This document shows, piece by piece, positions 48,253 to 59,517 of a DNA stretch of 64,000 nt. This stretch comes from DASQFQ01 sp963730115 (lineage in GTDB: Bacteria; Actinomycetota; Thermoleophilia; Solirubrobacterales; Solirubrobacteraceae). The notes beneath the pieces were generated by a model. It was given only the letters and a program-made list of their open reading frames with translations. It was not told the DNA's origin and searched no databases. Every line of letters begins with the position of its first letter. The stretch's first letter is position 1. A program made the translations under genes and the position numbers. The stretch spans positions 496,001 to 560,000 of the forward strand of contig CAVSQM010000012.1 in the NCBI GenBank assembly GCA_963730115.1, in the 5' to 3' direction.

Positions 48253-49257
48253 ATGAGCAGGCGTGTGAAGGTACTCGCGGCCCTCAACGTCCTCGGTTGG
48301 CTTGTCGCGGTGCCGTTGCTGCTGGTGGCCCTCGTCGACCCCTTCGTGGACTTCAGCGACTGGCCAGACCGGGTGATCGACGATCGCCGCGGCGACGTCC
48401 AGCTGCGCACGCCCGCGGCCGAGCCCGGGTCGCAGGTCAAGCGCGAGTCCGCCCGCAGCCGCGCGCGACGCGCCGAGGACGACCCGCTCGAAGCCGCCCG
48501 CGAGGCGCTCGCCCAGTTCGCCCCCGCGGTCGGCGCCGGCGGCGCGGCCGGCCCCGGCGCCGGCGGCGGCGGCGGCGGAACCGGCCCGGGCGGCGGCGGG
48601 AGCGACCCGAGCGGCGGCGGGTTCGACGGCCGCGGCACGACGCCGATCGGCGAGAGCGAGCCGGGGACCGGCGGCGGCGTGCCCGGCGCCGCGCCGACCG
48701 TGCCCATCCCCTTCGTGCCCGTGACCGGCAGCCTGCCCACGACGCCCTCGGTGCCCGTGGCCGGGCCCGACGTGCCCGCGCCGGCTCCGACCCTCCCGGG
48801 CGGCGACGAGGCGGCTGCCCCGGCGCCCGAGCGCCCGGTCTCCTCGCGCCCGCCCGGCGCGCCGGACGGCCCCGGCCCGGGTCCCACCCCGACGCCGACG
48901 CCCGAGCCGACCACCACGCCGGAGCCGGAGCCGACCACCACGCCGGAGCCCGAGCCGACCACCACCCCGGAGCCCGAGCCGACCACCACCCCGGAGCCCG
49001 AGCCGACCACGACGCCCGAGCCCGAGCCGACCGCGGATCCGGAGCCGGTCGTCACACCGACGCCGACCGCCGGGCCCGAGCCGACCCCGAACCCGGAGCC
49101 GCCGCCGCCCGAGGTCCCCGTCCCGCCGGAGGAGCCCCCGCCGCCTCCGCCCGACGATGACGATCACGGGCACCACCTGCCGCCGGTCGTGAAGCCGCTG
49201 CAGGACCAGATGCCGGGCCCGGACAACCCGGACGCGCCCGGCCCGCCGCCCAGCTAG
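48253..49257 (+). CDS. Membrane-anchored Pro/Gly-rich repeat protein
   Basis: A 334-residue protein: N-terminal helix (VLAALNVLGWLVAVPLLLVALV), a short ordered region with FSDWPDRVIDDRRGDVQL, Gly-rich and Pro-rich segments, then a tandem PEPEPTTT array and an acidic/His tail (PDDDDHGHH). No sorting motif is seen. Such Pro/Thr regions often span the cell wall. Function unknown. Confidence 0.75.
   Translation: MSRRVKVLAALNVLGWLVAVPLLLVALVDPFVDFSDWPDRVIDDRRGDVQLRTPAAEPGSQVKRESARSRARRAEDDPLEAAREALAQFAPAVGAGGAAGPGAGGGGGGTGPGGGGSDPSGGGFDGRGTTPIGESEPGTGGGVPGAAPTVPIPFVPVTGSLPTTPSVPVAGPDVPAPAPTLPGGDEAAAPAPERPVSSRPPGAPDGPGPGPTPTPTPEPTTTPEPEPTTTPEPEPTTTPEPEPTTTPEPEPTTTPEPEPTADPEPVVTPTPTAGPEPTPNPEPPPPEVPVPPEEPPPPPPDDDDHGHHLPPVVKPLQDQMPGPDNPDAPGPPPS
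48901..49038 (+). repeat. 24-base tandem repeat encoding PEPEPTTT
   Basis: Four near-identical 24-base units (48919-49014) flanked by a partial unit at 48901-48918 and a diverged one at 49015-49038. Changes are mostly synonymous (acc/acg, ccg/ccc). Copy number could vary between strains by slippage. Confidence 0.8.
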
Positions 49258-49289
49258 GCGCGCTTGCGCGGCGACGCCTTCGGCGTGCC

Positions 49290-51095
<1,806 letters not shown>

Positions 51096-51109
51096 GGGCG
51101 GAGGACAGG

Positions 51110-52703
51110 TTACGAGGCGCCGCGCCCCATCCGGCCGCGGATCAGGTCGATGATCTGGTGCGCCTCCGGAATGCGGAGCGCGATCACCACCGCGGCGTAG
51201 GCCGCGCTCCCGAGGGCGAGCGCGGCGCTCACGCGACGCGAACTGCGCGAGCAGCGAGCGGCCGAGGGCGTCGTCGAGCACGTCCCACACCTCAAACGCG
51301 ATGAGGCCGAGCACCGCCCCGCCGGCCAGCATGCCGGCGACGGCGCGGAGCGTGCGGCCGATCTCGTAGCCGTTGAGCTGGCGGCGCAGGTAGTAGGCCT
51401 GGGCGACCGTCATGGCGGCCGAGCCGGCCACGGTGCCGATGACGATGCCGCCGATCCCCAGCGGCCCGTAGAGGGCGGCGGAGACGCCCGTGTTGACCAG
51501 CAGCGACATGCCGGCGAGCGCGGTCGGGAACCACGGGCGCCGGAGCGAGAAGAACGTGCGCGTCATCAGGAGGTTCGCGCCGCTGAAGGCGAGCGAGAAG
51601 CTGAACCAGAACAGCGCTTCGGAGACCTCGTCGGTCGAGGCCGCGCCGAACTCCCCGCGCTCGTAGACGAGCCGGGTCAGCGGCTCGGCGAGCACAGCGG
51701 TGGCAAAAGCGGCGGGGATCAGCAGCAGCGCGATCTGCCGCACGCCGTTGGCGCTCGTGTGGCGCAGGCCGTCGTAGTCGCGGCGGGCGGCGTAGCGGCT
51801 GAGGGCCGGGAAGAGGACGGTGGCGACCGCGACGCTGAAGATGCCCTGCGGGAGCATGTAGAGGCGGAAGGCGCGGTCGATCGCCGCGGGCGCCGACACC
51901 GAGACCAGCGAGCCCAGCGACGAGTTGATCAGCACGTTGAAGTTGATGAGGCCGAGACCGATCGTCACCGGCAGCATCAGCATCAGGACGCTGCGGATGC
52001 GCGGATCGCGCCAGCTGAACGAGATCTTCAGCTCGAAGCCGACGCGCTTGAGCACGGGCAGGCACATCGCGAACTGCACGACGGTGCCGAGCAGGACCCC
52101 GATCGCGTAGGCGTAGACCTCGTTCGGGCCCTTGAACAGCGGCTTGAACGCGACCAGCCCGAGGATGATCACGAGGTTCCAGACCACCGGGGAGATCGCG
52201 GGGATCGTGAAGTGGTCGTAGGCGTTGAGGATCCCGACGACGAGGCCGTTGAGGCCGAGCAGGACGACGATCGGGGCCATCACCTGCGTGAGCCCCACCG
52301 TGAGGTCGTCGAGCTCGCCGTTGAACTCGCTGCCGGTGATCAGCGGGATCACGAACGGGGCGACCGCGATGAAGATGAGCGTGAGCAGGCCGAGGGCGAC
52401 GAGGATGAGGCCGAACAGCGCGCCGGCGAGCTGGAACGCCTCCTTGCGCTTGCGCTGCTCGAGCAGCTCCGTGAAGACGGGGACGAAGGCGGCCGAGAGC
52501 GCGCTGTCGGCCACGAGCGCGCGCAGCAGGTTCGGGAGCTGGAACGCGATCGTGAACGCGGAGAACGGCCCCGAGGTCCCGAAGTAGCTCGACGCGACCA
52601 CTTCCCTGATCAGACCGGCGATCCGGGAGAGCCCCGTCGCGATCGAGAAGATGACCGTGTTGAGCGCTATCCGGCGGGACGGTTGAGGGGCCGGAGGCTC
52701 CAC
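51110..52703 (-). CDS. murJ: Lipid II flippase MurJ/MviN (frame-disrupted near C-terminus)
   Basis: A protein with about 14 transmembrane segments. The start is RIALNTVIFSIATGLSRIAGLIREVVAS, with MurJ hallmarks APFVIPLITG and RAFRLYMLPQGIFSVAVATVLFP. The last helix changes frame near 51238, between SLLAQFA and RVSAALALGSAAYAAVV. Removing one base gives 530 residues ending at TAA 51110. The start is GTG at 52703. It exports the peptidoglycan precursor lipid II. Confidence 0.88.
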
Positions 52704-52713
52704 GAGGCGCCGC

Positions 52714-52720
52714 TATAGTA
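52714..52720. promoter_or_regulatory. Overlapping -10 boxes of divergent murJ and rpsT
   Basis: The sequence TATAGTA gives TATAGT on the plus strand (14 bases before rpsT) and TACTAT on the minus strand (11 bases before murJ). Both genes would start from the same few bases in opposite directions, so polymerase binding should be mutually exclusive. Confidence 0.45.
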
Positions 52721-52733
52721 GGCGCCCGTTCCG

Positions 52734-53000
52734 ATGGCCAACATCGCCTCACAGAAGAAGCGGATCCTCCGCACCGAGCGCGAGCGACTCGAGAACCGGC
52801 GTTACACGTCGGCGGTCAAGACGTACTTCCGGCGGCTCCAGGCTGCGGTCGAGGGTGGCGACGACGAGGCTGCCGACGCCGAGCACCGCCAGCTGATCCA
52901 GACGATCGACAAGGCCGTCAAGCGCGGCGCGCTGCATCGCAACGCGGGCGCGCGCAAGAAGTCCCGCGCGGCCAAGCTGCGCCGCGGCTCGGCCGCTTAG
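52734..53000 (+). CDS. rpsT: 30S ribosomal protein S20
   Basis: An 88-residue basic protein: MANIASQKKRILRTERERL, then NRRYTSAVKTYFRRL and a typical end GALHRNAGARKKSRAAKL. It binds 16S rRNA early in assembly. The stop overlaps the convergent holA stop through a shared TTAG (4 bases). rpsT beside holA is a common order. Confidence 0.96.
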   Translation: MANIASQKKRILRTERERLENRRYTSAVKTYFRRLQAAVEGGDDEAADAEHRQLIQTIDKAVKRGALHRNAGARKKSRAAKLRRGSAA

Positions 53001-53980
53001 CGCGCCGCCGCGACGACCGCTCGCACCGCGAGCGTGTCTTCCTGCAGGGCGCCCTGGGTGGCTCCGCCCCCGCGCGTCTCGAGCTCGAGGTCGGCGATCA
53101 CCTCGAGGGCGTGCCGGAAGGACTCGAGGTCGCGCTTGCTCACCTCGTCGACGAAGCGGGCGGCCACGCGCGGGCTCATCCGCAGGCCCTTGCGCGCCTC
53201 GGCGGCAGGCTTGCCGGCGGCGAGCGCCTCGGCGACCTTGATCGCGTCGCGCAGGCGGTCGGCGATGTTGAACATCAGCCGCGGGACCCGCTCGCCCTGC
53301 CCGCGCAGCTCCACGAGGGCGCGCATGGCGGCCTTCTCGTCGCCGGCGACGAGCGCGTCGCCCAGTGTCCACACCTTGCGCTCGGAGCTGGCGGCGCCCG
53401 ACTCCTCGATCTCCGTCTCGCCCAGCGACACGCCCTGGCCGTGCTCGATGGCGAGCTTCTCGAGCTCGCGCAGCAGCCGCTGCTGGCGCTCGCCGACCTG
53501 GGCGACGAGGGCCTTGGCACCGGCCTTGTCGAGCTCCAGCCCCTGCTCGCGGGCGCGCTGCTGGACCCAGCTGGGTAACTCCCACGGCTTGACGCCGCTT
53601 TCGACGGCGATCGCGCCGCCCGCCTGCTCGACGGCGGCGCGCAGCCCGTCCGGGACCTTGTAGCGGCTCTCCTCGCGGCCGAAGAGGGCGATGGTGATCG
53701 TCTCGCCGTCCATGCCCTCCATGGCGGCGGCGACGGCCTCGACGTCTGCGTCCTTCCAGCGCTCGACGCCGTCGGCGATCACGAACCGGCGGCCCATGGC
53801 GAAGCTCATCGTGGAGAGCGCGGCGACGACGTTCTCGGCCGTGCAGGCGTCGGCCTCGAGCACCTCGACCCCGCCGGCGCCCGACTCGGACTCCGCGAGC
53901 GCGCGCAGCTTGGCGCGGCGCTCCGCGATGCGGCCGTGGTCGTCGCCGAGGACGAGGTAGGCGGACTTGAACGTGGGCAC
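52997..53980 (-). CDS. holA: DNA polymerase III delta subunit
   Basis: A 327-residue clamp-loader subunit. YLVLGDDHGRIAERRAKL starts the ATPase-like fold, GRRFVIADGVERWKD follows, and the C-terminal collar reads LFNIADRLRDAIKVAEALA-like with MSPRVAARFVDEVSK. Delta opens the sliding clamp. The GTG start at 53980 has a TAGACT -10 eight bases upstream. Confidence 0.88.
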   Translation of the reverse strand: MPTFKSAYLVLGDDHGRIAERRAKLRALAESESGAGGVEVLEADACTAENVVAALSTMSFAMGRRFVIADGVERWKDADVEAVAAAMEGMDGETITIALFGREESRYKVPDGLRAAVEQAGGAIAVESGVKPWELPSWVQQRAREQGLELDKAGAKALVAQVGERQQRLLRELEKLAIEHGQGVSLGETEIEESGAASSERKVWTLGDALVAGDEKAAMRALVELRGQGERVPRLMFNIADRLRDAIKVAEALAAGKPAAEARKGLRMSPRVAARFVDEVSKRDLESFRHALEVIADLELETRGGGATQGALQEDTLAVRAVVAAAR

Positions 53981-53988
53981 CGCGGCCG

Positions 53989-53994
53989 AGTCTA
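53989..53994 (-). promoter_or_regulatory. Predicted -10 box of holA, leaderless
   Basis: TAGACT on the minus strand, 8 bases before the GTG start, outside any coding region (the comEC stop is further upstream). It suggests leaderless transcription. Confidence 0.4.
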
Positions 53995-54001
53995 GAGGCG
54001 C

Positions 54002-56368
54002 TCACGGCTCGATCCGCATGCGGCCGCCGGCCACCCGCAGCCGCACCGTGCCGTCGCGGTCGGTGCGGGCGACGGTCGGCACCGCCGCCTTCAGCGCCGC
54101 GAGGGTCGCGGGTGTCGGATGTCCGTAGGTGTTCTCGCTCCCGACCTCGATCGCGGCGAACTCCGGCTTCGTGCGGGCGAGCAGGGCGGGCAGGCCTTCG
54201 TCGTCGCTCCCGTGGTGGGCGACCTTGAGGACGTCGACGTCGGGAAGCGGGAGCGCCGCGGTGACCTCGGACTCCGCGTCCGCGGGCAGGAGGACGTCGA
54301 AGTCCCCGGTCCGGGCGATCGCGACGACCGCGCGCAGGTTCGGGTTGCCGTCGCCTCGCCAGCCGGGCGGGGGCCGTGGCGGCCACAGCAGCTCGAGCCG
54401 GATGCCGCCGAGGCTCAGGCGCTGGCCGGCGTATGCCGCGACGGCGGTCCGCGGCAGGCTCCGCTGGACCTGGGTGGGCCAGCCGGCGCCGCCGTTGAGC
54501 ACGAGCCGAGGCCGGAACGCGCGGATGATCTCGGGCGCCATCCCCTCGTGGTCCGCCTCGGCGTGGGTGATCAGCAGCATGTCCAGCCGCTCGACGCCGG
54601 ACTCCCGCAGCCGCCGGAGGATCGGCCCGCCGGGCGGGCCGGTGTCGACGAGGATCGAGGCGCCGCCGTGCTGCAGCAGCGTCGCGTCGCCCTGGCCGAC
54701 GTCGAGGAACGAGACCACGAGCTCGCCCGGCGACGGCGCGTCGGCGCCGCGCAGGCTGGGAGCGAGGGCGAGGCCGGCGGCGAGCAGCGCGACGCCGACC
54801 GCCGCGAGGCGACGCTTCACGCTGCGCGCCGGCCCTCCGGATCCGGCCGCTCGAGGCCGGCCGAGCCACCTCCACACCCGGCCGGCGGCCAGCATCGCGG
54901 CGCCCGCAGCGGCGTACGTCGCTGCCAGGCCGACCGGTCCCCCGACCCGGACCGGCAGCGCCGCGGCCGGCGGCGCGGCGGCTACGTGGGCGACCCACTC
55001 CACATAGGCCAGCAGCGGCCCGTTGAGCGCGTTCAGCGGCACGCACAGGGCGGGCGACACCTGCGCGGCGGCGATGGCGAGCATCCCGAGCCACATCACC
55101 GGCGCGACCGCGGGGGCCGCGGCGAGGTTGGCGGGCAGCGACGCCAGCGAGACCTGCTGGAAGTAGAGCGCCATCAGCGGCGCGGTGGCGACGGTGGCCG
55201 CCGCGGTCACCGCCGCGGCGTCGGCGATCGGCCCGGGCAGCCGCGCGCGCCGCAGGCCCTCGCGCCAGCGCGGCGCGAGCGCGAGCAGGCCCACGACGGC
55301 GGCGAACGACAGCTGCCACCCGACCTCGCCCGACGCGCGCGGGTTGAGCGCGAGCGTGACCACCACCGCGAGGCCGAGCGCGTACCACCGCGACGCCGGG
55401 CGCCCCGCGAGCGCGGCCACGAGCCCCGCGGCGCCCATCACCCCCGCGCGCTGGATCGACGGCCCGCCGCCCGCCAGCGGGACGTAGACGAGGACGAGGA
55501 TCAACGCGACCGCCAGCCGCGCGCGGAGCCTCAGGCCGGCGACCATCCCCGCGCCGAGCGCCAGCATCGCGAGCAGGACGACGTTCTGGCCCGACACTGC
55601 CAGCAGATGAGCGAGGCCGGAGCGCTGGAAGTCCGTCCGCACCGCCTCCGACAGCCGCTCGTCCTGGCCGAGGACCATCCCGCGCAGCAGCGACGCCTCC
55701 GCCTCCGGCAACCCGCGGACGAGCCCCGCCTCCGCCCGCCGCCGCACCCGGTCGAGCGCCCCGGCCACCCCACCTCGCCACGCGCCTGTCGGACGGAACG
55801 AGTCCACCTCGAGCGCGGCGTGAGCGCCACGGCGGGCCTGGTAGGCGTCGTACTCGCCCAGCGGCGCGACCCGGCCCGCCACCGCCACGACGGCGCCGAC
55901 CTCGGGCCAGGCGGAGGAGCCCGCGCGGATAGGGCCGGCGGCCGAGGCCGGAGCGCCGGGCGCCGCGAAGGCCGGCTCCGACGGCACGCGCAGGCGCGCC
56001 ACGGCGACCTCGTCGAGCCCGCGCAGTTGCACGCGGGCCGAGGCGCGGGCCCCGTGGCGGCGGACCGGTTCGAGGAGGACGGCGGTTCCCTCCCAGCGCT
56101 GGCCCGTCATCGCGCGCAGGGAGCCGGCGTCGAGCACGGCGAGGCGGGCGTCGGCGAGCGTGGCTCCGCCAAGGGTCGCGGCGACCGCGAGGACCGCCAC
56201 CCGCCCTCGCGCGGCGAGCGCCGCGACCGCGGCGGCGCCGACCGTGGCGGCCGGCGAGATCGGGCCGAGCGCGAGGCCGGCCGCGAGCGCGAAGAGGACG
56301 ACGTGGCGCGGGTGGCCGCGGGCGGCCGCCGTGAGCCCGCGCGCCGCGTCGACGGCGCGCGCGCTCAC
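54002..56368 (-). CDS. comEC: DNA internalization/competence protein ComEC
   Basis: A 788-residue protein in three parts: N-terminal helices with an OB-like region, the competence membrane domain (GLAHLLAVSGQNVVLLAML, GPSIQRAGVMG, NLAAAPAVAPVMWLGML), and a C-terminal metallo-beta-lactamase domain with HAEADHEGM and VDTGPPGGP. ComEC forms the channel for single-stranded DNA uptake. The GTG start overlaps the comEA stop (GTGA). Confidence 0.93.
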   Translation of the reverse strand: MSARAVDAARGLTAAARGHPRHVVLFALAAGLALGPISPAATVGAAAVAALAARGRVAVLAVAATLGGATLADARLAVLDAGSLRAMTGQRWEGTAVLLEPVRRHGARASARVQLRGLDEVAVARLRVPSEPAFAAPGAPASAAGPIRAGSSAWPEVGAVVAVAGRVAPLGEYDAYQARRGAHAALEVDSFRPTGAWRGGVAGALDRVRRRAEAGLVRGLPEAEASLLRGMVLGQDERLSEAVRTDFQRSGLAHLLAVSGQNVVLLAMLALGAGMVAGLRLRARLAVALILVLVYVPLAGGGPSIQRAGVMGAAGLVAALAGRPASRWYALGLAVVVTLALNPRASGEVGWQLSFAAVVGLLALAPRWREGLRRARLPGPIADAAAVTAAATVATAPLMALYFQQVSLASLPANLAAAPAVAPVMWLGMLAIAAAQVSPALCVPLNALNGPLLAYVEWVAHVAAAPPAAALPVRVGGPVGLAATYAAAGAAMLAAGRVWRWLGRPRAAGSGGPARSVKRRLAAVGVALLAAGLALAPSLRGADAPSPGELVVSFLDVGQGDATLLQHGGASILVDTGPPGGPILRRLRESGVERLDMLLITHAEADHEGMAPEIIRAFRPRLVLNGGAGWPTQVQRSLPRTAVAAYAGQRLSLGGIRLELLWPPRPPPGWRGDGNPNLRAVVAIARTGDFDVLLPADAESEVTAALPLPDVDVLKVAHHGSDDEGLPALLARTKPEFAAIEVGSENTYGHPTPATLAALKAAVPTVARTDRDGTVRLRVAGGRMRIEP

Positions 56369-56928
56369 ACCCGCACCCGCTCGCGCAGCGCCGCGAGGCG
56401 CTTCTCCCCGATCCCCGGAACCTGCGCGAGCTCCTCGACCGACCCGAAGCCGCCGTGTTGCTCGCGGTACTCGAGGATCGCCGCGGCCATGCCGGGGCCG
56501 ATGCCGTCGAGCTCGTCGAGCTGCTCAGGGGTGGCGGTGTTGAGGTCGAGCGGGACGCCCTCGGCCGGCCCGCCGCCCGCCGCGCCGCCCGCCGCGCCCC
56601 GGAGCGGCACCACCACCTGACGGCCGTCCTCGAGCTTGGCGGCCAGGTTGAGCGCGGACAGGTCGGCGCGGCGGCGGGCGCCGCCCGCTCGGCGGACCGC
56701 GTCGACCACCCGGGCGCGCGACGGCAGCCGGTAGACGCCCGGCCGCCGTACCGCGCCCGCGACGTGCACCGTCACCCGCGCGGACGCGCCGCCCTCCCCC
56801 ACGTGGATCGGCGGCGCCGGAGCGCTCGGCGCCTCCCCGCCGCGGCTCAGGTAGCGCGCGCCGAGCAGCAGCACCACCACCAGCCCGAGCGCCCACAGCG
56901 CGATGACGTGGCGAGGCGTGTCGGGCAC
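56365..56928 (-). CDS. comEA: Competence protein ComEA (SLBB + helix-hairpin-helix)
   Basis: A 187-residue membrane-anchored DNA receptor: helix VIALWALGLVVVLLLGARYL, SLBB-like domain with HVAGAVRRPGVYRLPSRARVVDAV, then two HhH motifs (LDELDGIGPGMAAAILEYRE and LAQVPGIGEKRLAALRE). It binds incoming double-stranded DNA and passes it to ComEC. The start is GTG. Together with comEC this implies possible natural transformation; pseudopilus genes of the Com type are not in the window. Confidence 0.93.
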   Translation of the reverse strand: MPDTPRHVIALWALGLVVVLLLGARYLSRGGEAPSAPAPPIHVGEGGASARVTVHVAGAVRRPGVYRLPSRARVVDAVRRAGGARRRADLSALNLAAKLEDGRQVVVPLRGAAGGAAGGGPAEGVPLDLNTATPEQLDELDGIGPGMAAAILEYREQHGGFGSVEELAQVPGIGEKRLAALRERVRV

Positions 56929-56989
56929 GCCCGCCGACGCTAGGCGGCGGCCCCGAGCGGATCAGCACCGCTGTGTGACGAAAGTGCGC

Positions 56990-59449
56990 CTAGCGGACGA
57001 CGAAGTTCACGAGCTTGCCCGGCACGACGACGACCTTCACGACGTCCTTGCCGTTCACGTGGCCCTCGATCCGCGCCGTCCGCGCCAGCCCCTCGAGCTC
57101 CTCGCGCGACGCGCCCGCCGGCGCCTGCACGCGGTCGCGCAGCTTGCCGTTGACCTGCACGACCAGCTCGACGGTGTCGCGCTCGAGCAGCGCCGGGTCG
57201 GCGTCGGGCCACGGCTCCTCCCACACCCGCGCGCCGGTCAGCAGCTCATAGACCTCCGACCCGCAGTGCGGGGCGAACGGGAAGATCAGCGAGGCCGCCG
57301 TCGCCGTCGCGAAGTGCATCGCGCCGGGTGAGGCCGCGTCGCGCCGGCGGTAACACTCGTTGACCAGCTCCATGACCGCCGCGATCGCCGTGTTGAACGC
57401 GAAGCGGCCCGCCATGTCGTTCGTGACCTTGTCGATCGCCCAGTGCGCCTTGCGCATCAGCTCGAGGTCGTCGCCGACCACCCCGTCGAGCGGCCCGAGC
57501 GCCGGCCCCGGCTCGCCCACGAGCTCGGCCACGTCGACACCCAGCCGCCACAGCCGCGACAGGAACCGGTGGACGCCCTCGACGCCCTCGTCCGACCAGT
57601 CGGCGTCCTGGTCCGGCGGCCCGATGAAGAGGATGTAGCAGCGCGCGGTGTCGGCGCCGTAGCGCTCGACGTAGCCGACCGGCGAGATCACGTTGCCCTT
57701 CGACTTGGACATCTTCGCCCCGTCGCGCGTGATCATCCCCTGCGTGAACAGCCGCGCGAACGGCTCCTGGGCGTCCATCAGCCCCATGTCCGCCAGCGCC
57801 TTCACGAAGAAGCGCGCGTACATCAGGTGCAGGATCGCGTGCTCGACGCCGCCGATGTACTGGTCGACCGGCATCCAGCGCGAGAGCACCGCCGGATCCC
57901 ACGCCGCCTCGTCGTTGCGCGCATCGCAGTAGCGCATGAAGTACCAGGACGAGTCGACGAAGGTGTCCATCGTGTCCGTCTCGCGCCGGGCGTCGCCGCC
58001 GCACGAGGGGCACTCGACGCGAACCCAGTCCTCCGCCGCGGCCAGCGGCGAGCGGCCCTTCGGCGCGTAGTCCTCGACGTCGGGCAGCTCGACCGGCAGG
58101 TCCTCCTCCGGCACCGGCACGAGCCCGCACGAGGGGCAGTGGATGATCGGGATCGGGCAGCCCCAGTAGCGCTGGCGCGAGAGCAGCCAGTCGCGCAGCC
58201 GGTAGTTGATCGAGCGGTGGCCGCGGCCCTGATCGTCGAGCCAGTCGACGATCTGCTCGAGCGCCTCGCGGTTGCCGATGCCGTCGAAGCGCGGGTCGGA
58301 GTCGACCAGCGCGCCGTCGCCCGTGTAGGGCAGCTCGCCGTCGCCACCCTCGATCACGCGCTTGATCGGCAGCCCGAACTTCTCAGCGAACTCGTGGTCG
58401 CGCGCGTCGTGGCCCGGCACCGCCATGATCGCGCCGGTGCCGTACTCCATCAGCACGTAGTCGGCCACCCACATCGGGATGCGCTCGCCGTTGACCGGGT
58501 TGATGACGGTGCGGCCGAGCGGCACACCGGTCTTCTCGTGCTCGGCGTCGCCGCGGTCCTCGTGCGACTCGGTCAGCGCGTGGTTGACGTAGGCGCGCAC
58601 CTCGTCCTCGTGCTCGGTGCCCTCGGCGAGCCGCAGCACGTCGGGGTGCTCGGGCGCCATCACGAAGAACGTCGCGCCGAACAGCGTGTCCGGCCGCGTG
58701 GTGAAGACCGGGTAGTCGACGCCCATCTCGGGCGCGCTGAACTGCACCTCGGCGCCCTCGGAGCGGCCGATCCAGTTCTGCTGCATGCGGATCACGTGCG
58801 ACGGCCACTCGACCGTCTCGAGGTCGTCGAGCAGGCGGTCGGCGTAGTCGGTGATGCGGAAGAACCACTGCTCGAGCTGGCGCGCCTCGACCGGGGTGCC
58901 GCAGCGCTCGCAGCGGCCGTCGATGACCTGCTCGTTGGCGAGCACGGTCGCGTCCTTCGGGCACCAGTTGACCGCCGCGTCGGCGCGGTAGGCGAGCCCG
59001 CGCTCGTAGAGCTTGAGGAAGATCCACTGCGTCCAGCGGTAGTAGGTGGGCTCGTTGGTCGCGAGCTCGCGCGACCAGTCGAACGACACGCCCCAGGTGT
59101 GGAAGTCGCGGTGGAAGGCCTCGATCGACTTGCGCGTCGACTCGCGCGGGTGCTCGCCGCTCTTGATCGCGTGGTTCTCGGCGTTCAGCCCGAACGCGTC
59201 GTAGCCGATCGGATGCAGCACGCGGCGGCCGATGCGGCGCTGGAAGTGCGCGACCGCATCCCCCACCGCGTAGTTCTTCAGATGCCCCATGTGGGGCTCC
59301 CCGGACGGGTAGGGGAGCATCTCGGCGACGTAGAACGCGTCGGCGCCGGCCGCCGCGTCGTTGGAGACCTCCCAGGTCCGCTCACGCTCCCACAGCGCCT
59401 GCCACTTGGGCTCGATGGTCTTCGGGTCGTAGCGGCGCTCGGTGGTCAT
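56990..59449 (-). CDS. leuS: Leucyl-tRNA synthetase
   Basis: An 819-residue class I synthetase. The HIGH box appears as PYPSGEPHMGHLKNY, the KMSKS box as DGAKMSKSKGNVI, and an editing domain lies between (FTTRPDTLFGATFFVMAPEHP). Zinc-like Cys pairs occur in CERCGTP and HCPSCGLV. Length and order are normal. A TAACCT -10 lies 9 bases before the ATG, so no T-box leader is possible. Confidence 0.97.
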   Translation of the reverse strand: MTTERRYDPKTIEPKWQALWERERTWEVSNDAAAGADAFYVAEMLPYPSGEPHMGHLKNYAVGDAVAHFQRRIGRRVLHPIGYDAFGLNAENHAIKSGEHPRESTRKSIEAFHRDFHTWGVSFDWSRELATNEPTYYRWTQWIFLKLYERGLAYRADAAVNWCPKDATVLANEQVIDGRCERCGTPVEARQLEQWFFRITDYADRLLDDLETVEWPSHVIRMQQNWIGRSEGAEVQFSAPEMGVDYPVFTTRPDTLFGATFFVMAPEHPDVLRLAEGTEHEDEVRAYVNHALTESHEDRGDAEHEKTGVPLGRTVINPVNGERIPMWVADYVLMEYGTGAIMAVPGHDARDHEFAEKFGLPIKRVIEGGDGELPYTGDGALVDSDPRFDGIGNREALEQIVDWLDDQGRGHRSINYRLRDWLLSRQRYWGCPIPIIHCPSCGLVPVPEEDLPVELPDVEDYAPKGRSPLAAAEDWVRVECPSCGGDARRETDTMDTFVDSSWYFMRYCDARNDEAAWDPAVLSRWMPVDQYIGGVEHAILHLMYARFFVKALADMGLMDAQEPFARLFTQGMITRDGAKMSKSKGNVISPVGYVERYGADTARCYILFIGPPDQDADWSDEGVEGVHRFLSRLWRLGVDVAELVGEPGPALGPLDGVVGDDLELMRKAHWAIDKVTNDMAGRFAFNTAIAAVMELVNECYRRRDAASPGAMHFATATAASLIFPFAPHCGSEVYELLTGARVWEEPWPDADPALLERDTVELVVQVNGKLRDRVQAPAGASREELEGLARTARIEGHVNGKDVVKVVVVPGKLVNFVVR

Positions 59450-59458
59450 GAGCGGGTG

Positions 59459-59464
59459 AGGTTA
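59459..59464 (-). promoter_or_regulatory. Predicted -10 box of leuS, leaderless
   Basis: TAACCT on the minus strand, 9 bases before the leuS ATG in a true divergent intergenic region. The same hexamer stands 10 bases before proB. Confidence 0.4.
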
Positions 59465-59517
59465 GCGTCGAAAAACCCTGGACCATCAGCCGTGGTGGCG
59501 TCATATCGATTACCGCG

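Noticed and set aside
48901..49038. Possible CRISPR array
   Set aside because: Units are contiguous without spacers and encode PEPEPTTT in frame.
59450..59517. T-box riboswitch before leuS
   Set aside because: Only 68 bases separate leuS from the divergent gene and no T-box sequence is seen; a -10 box stands 9 bases from the ATG.
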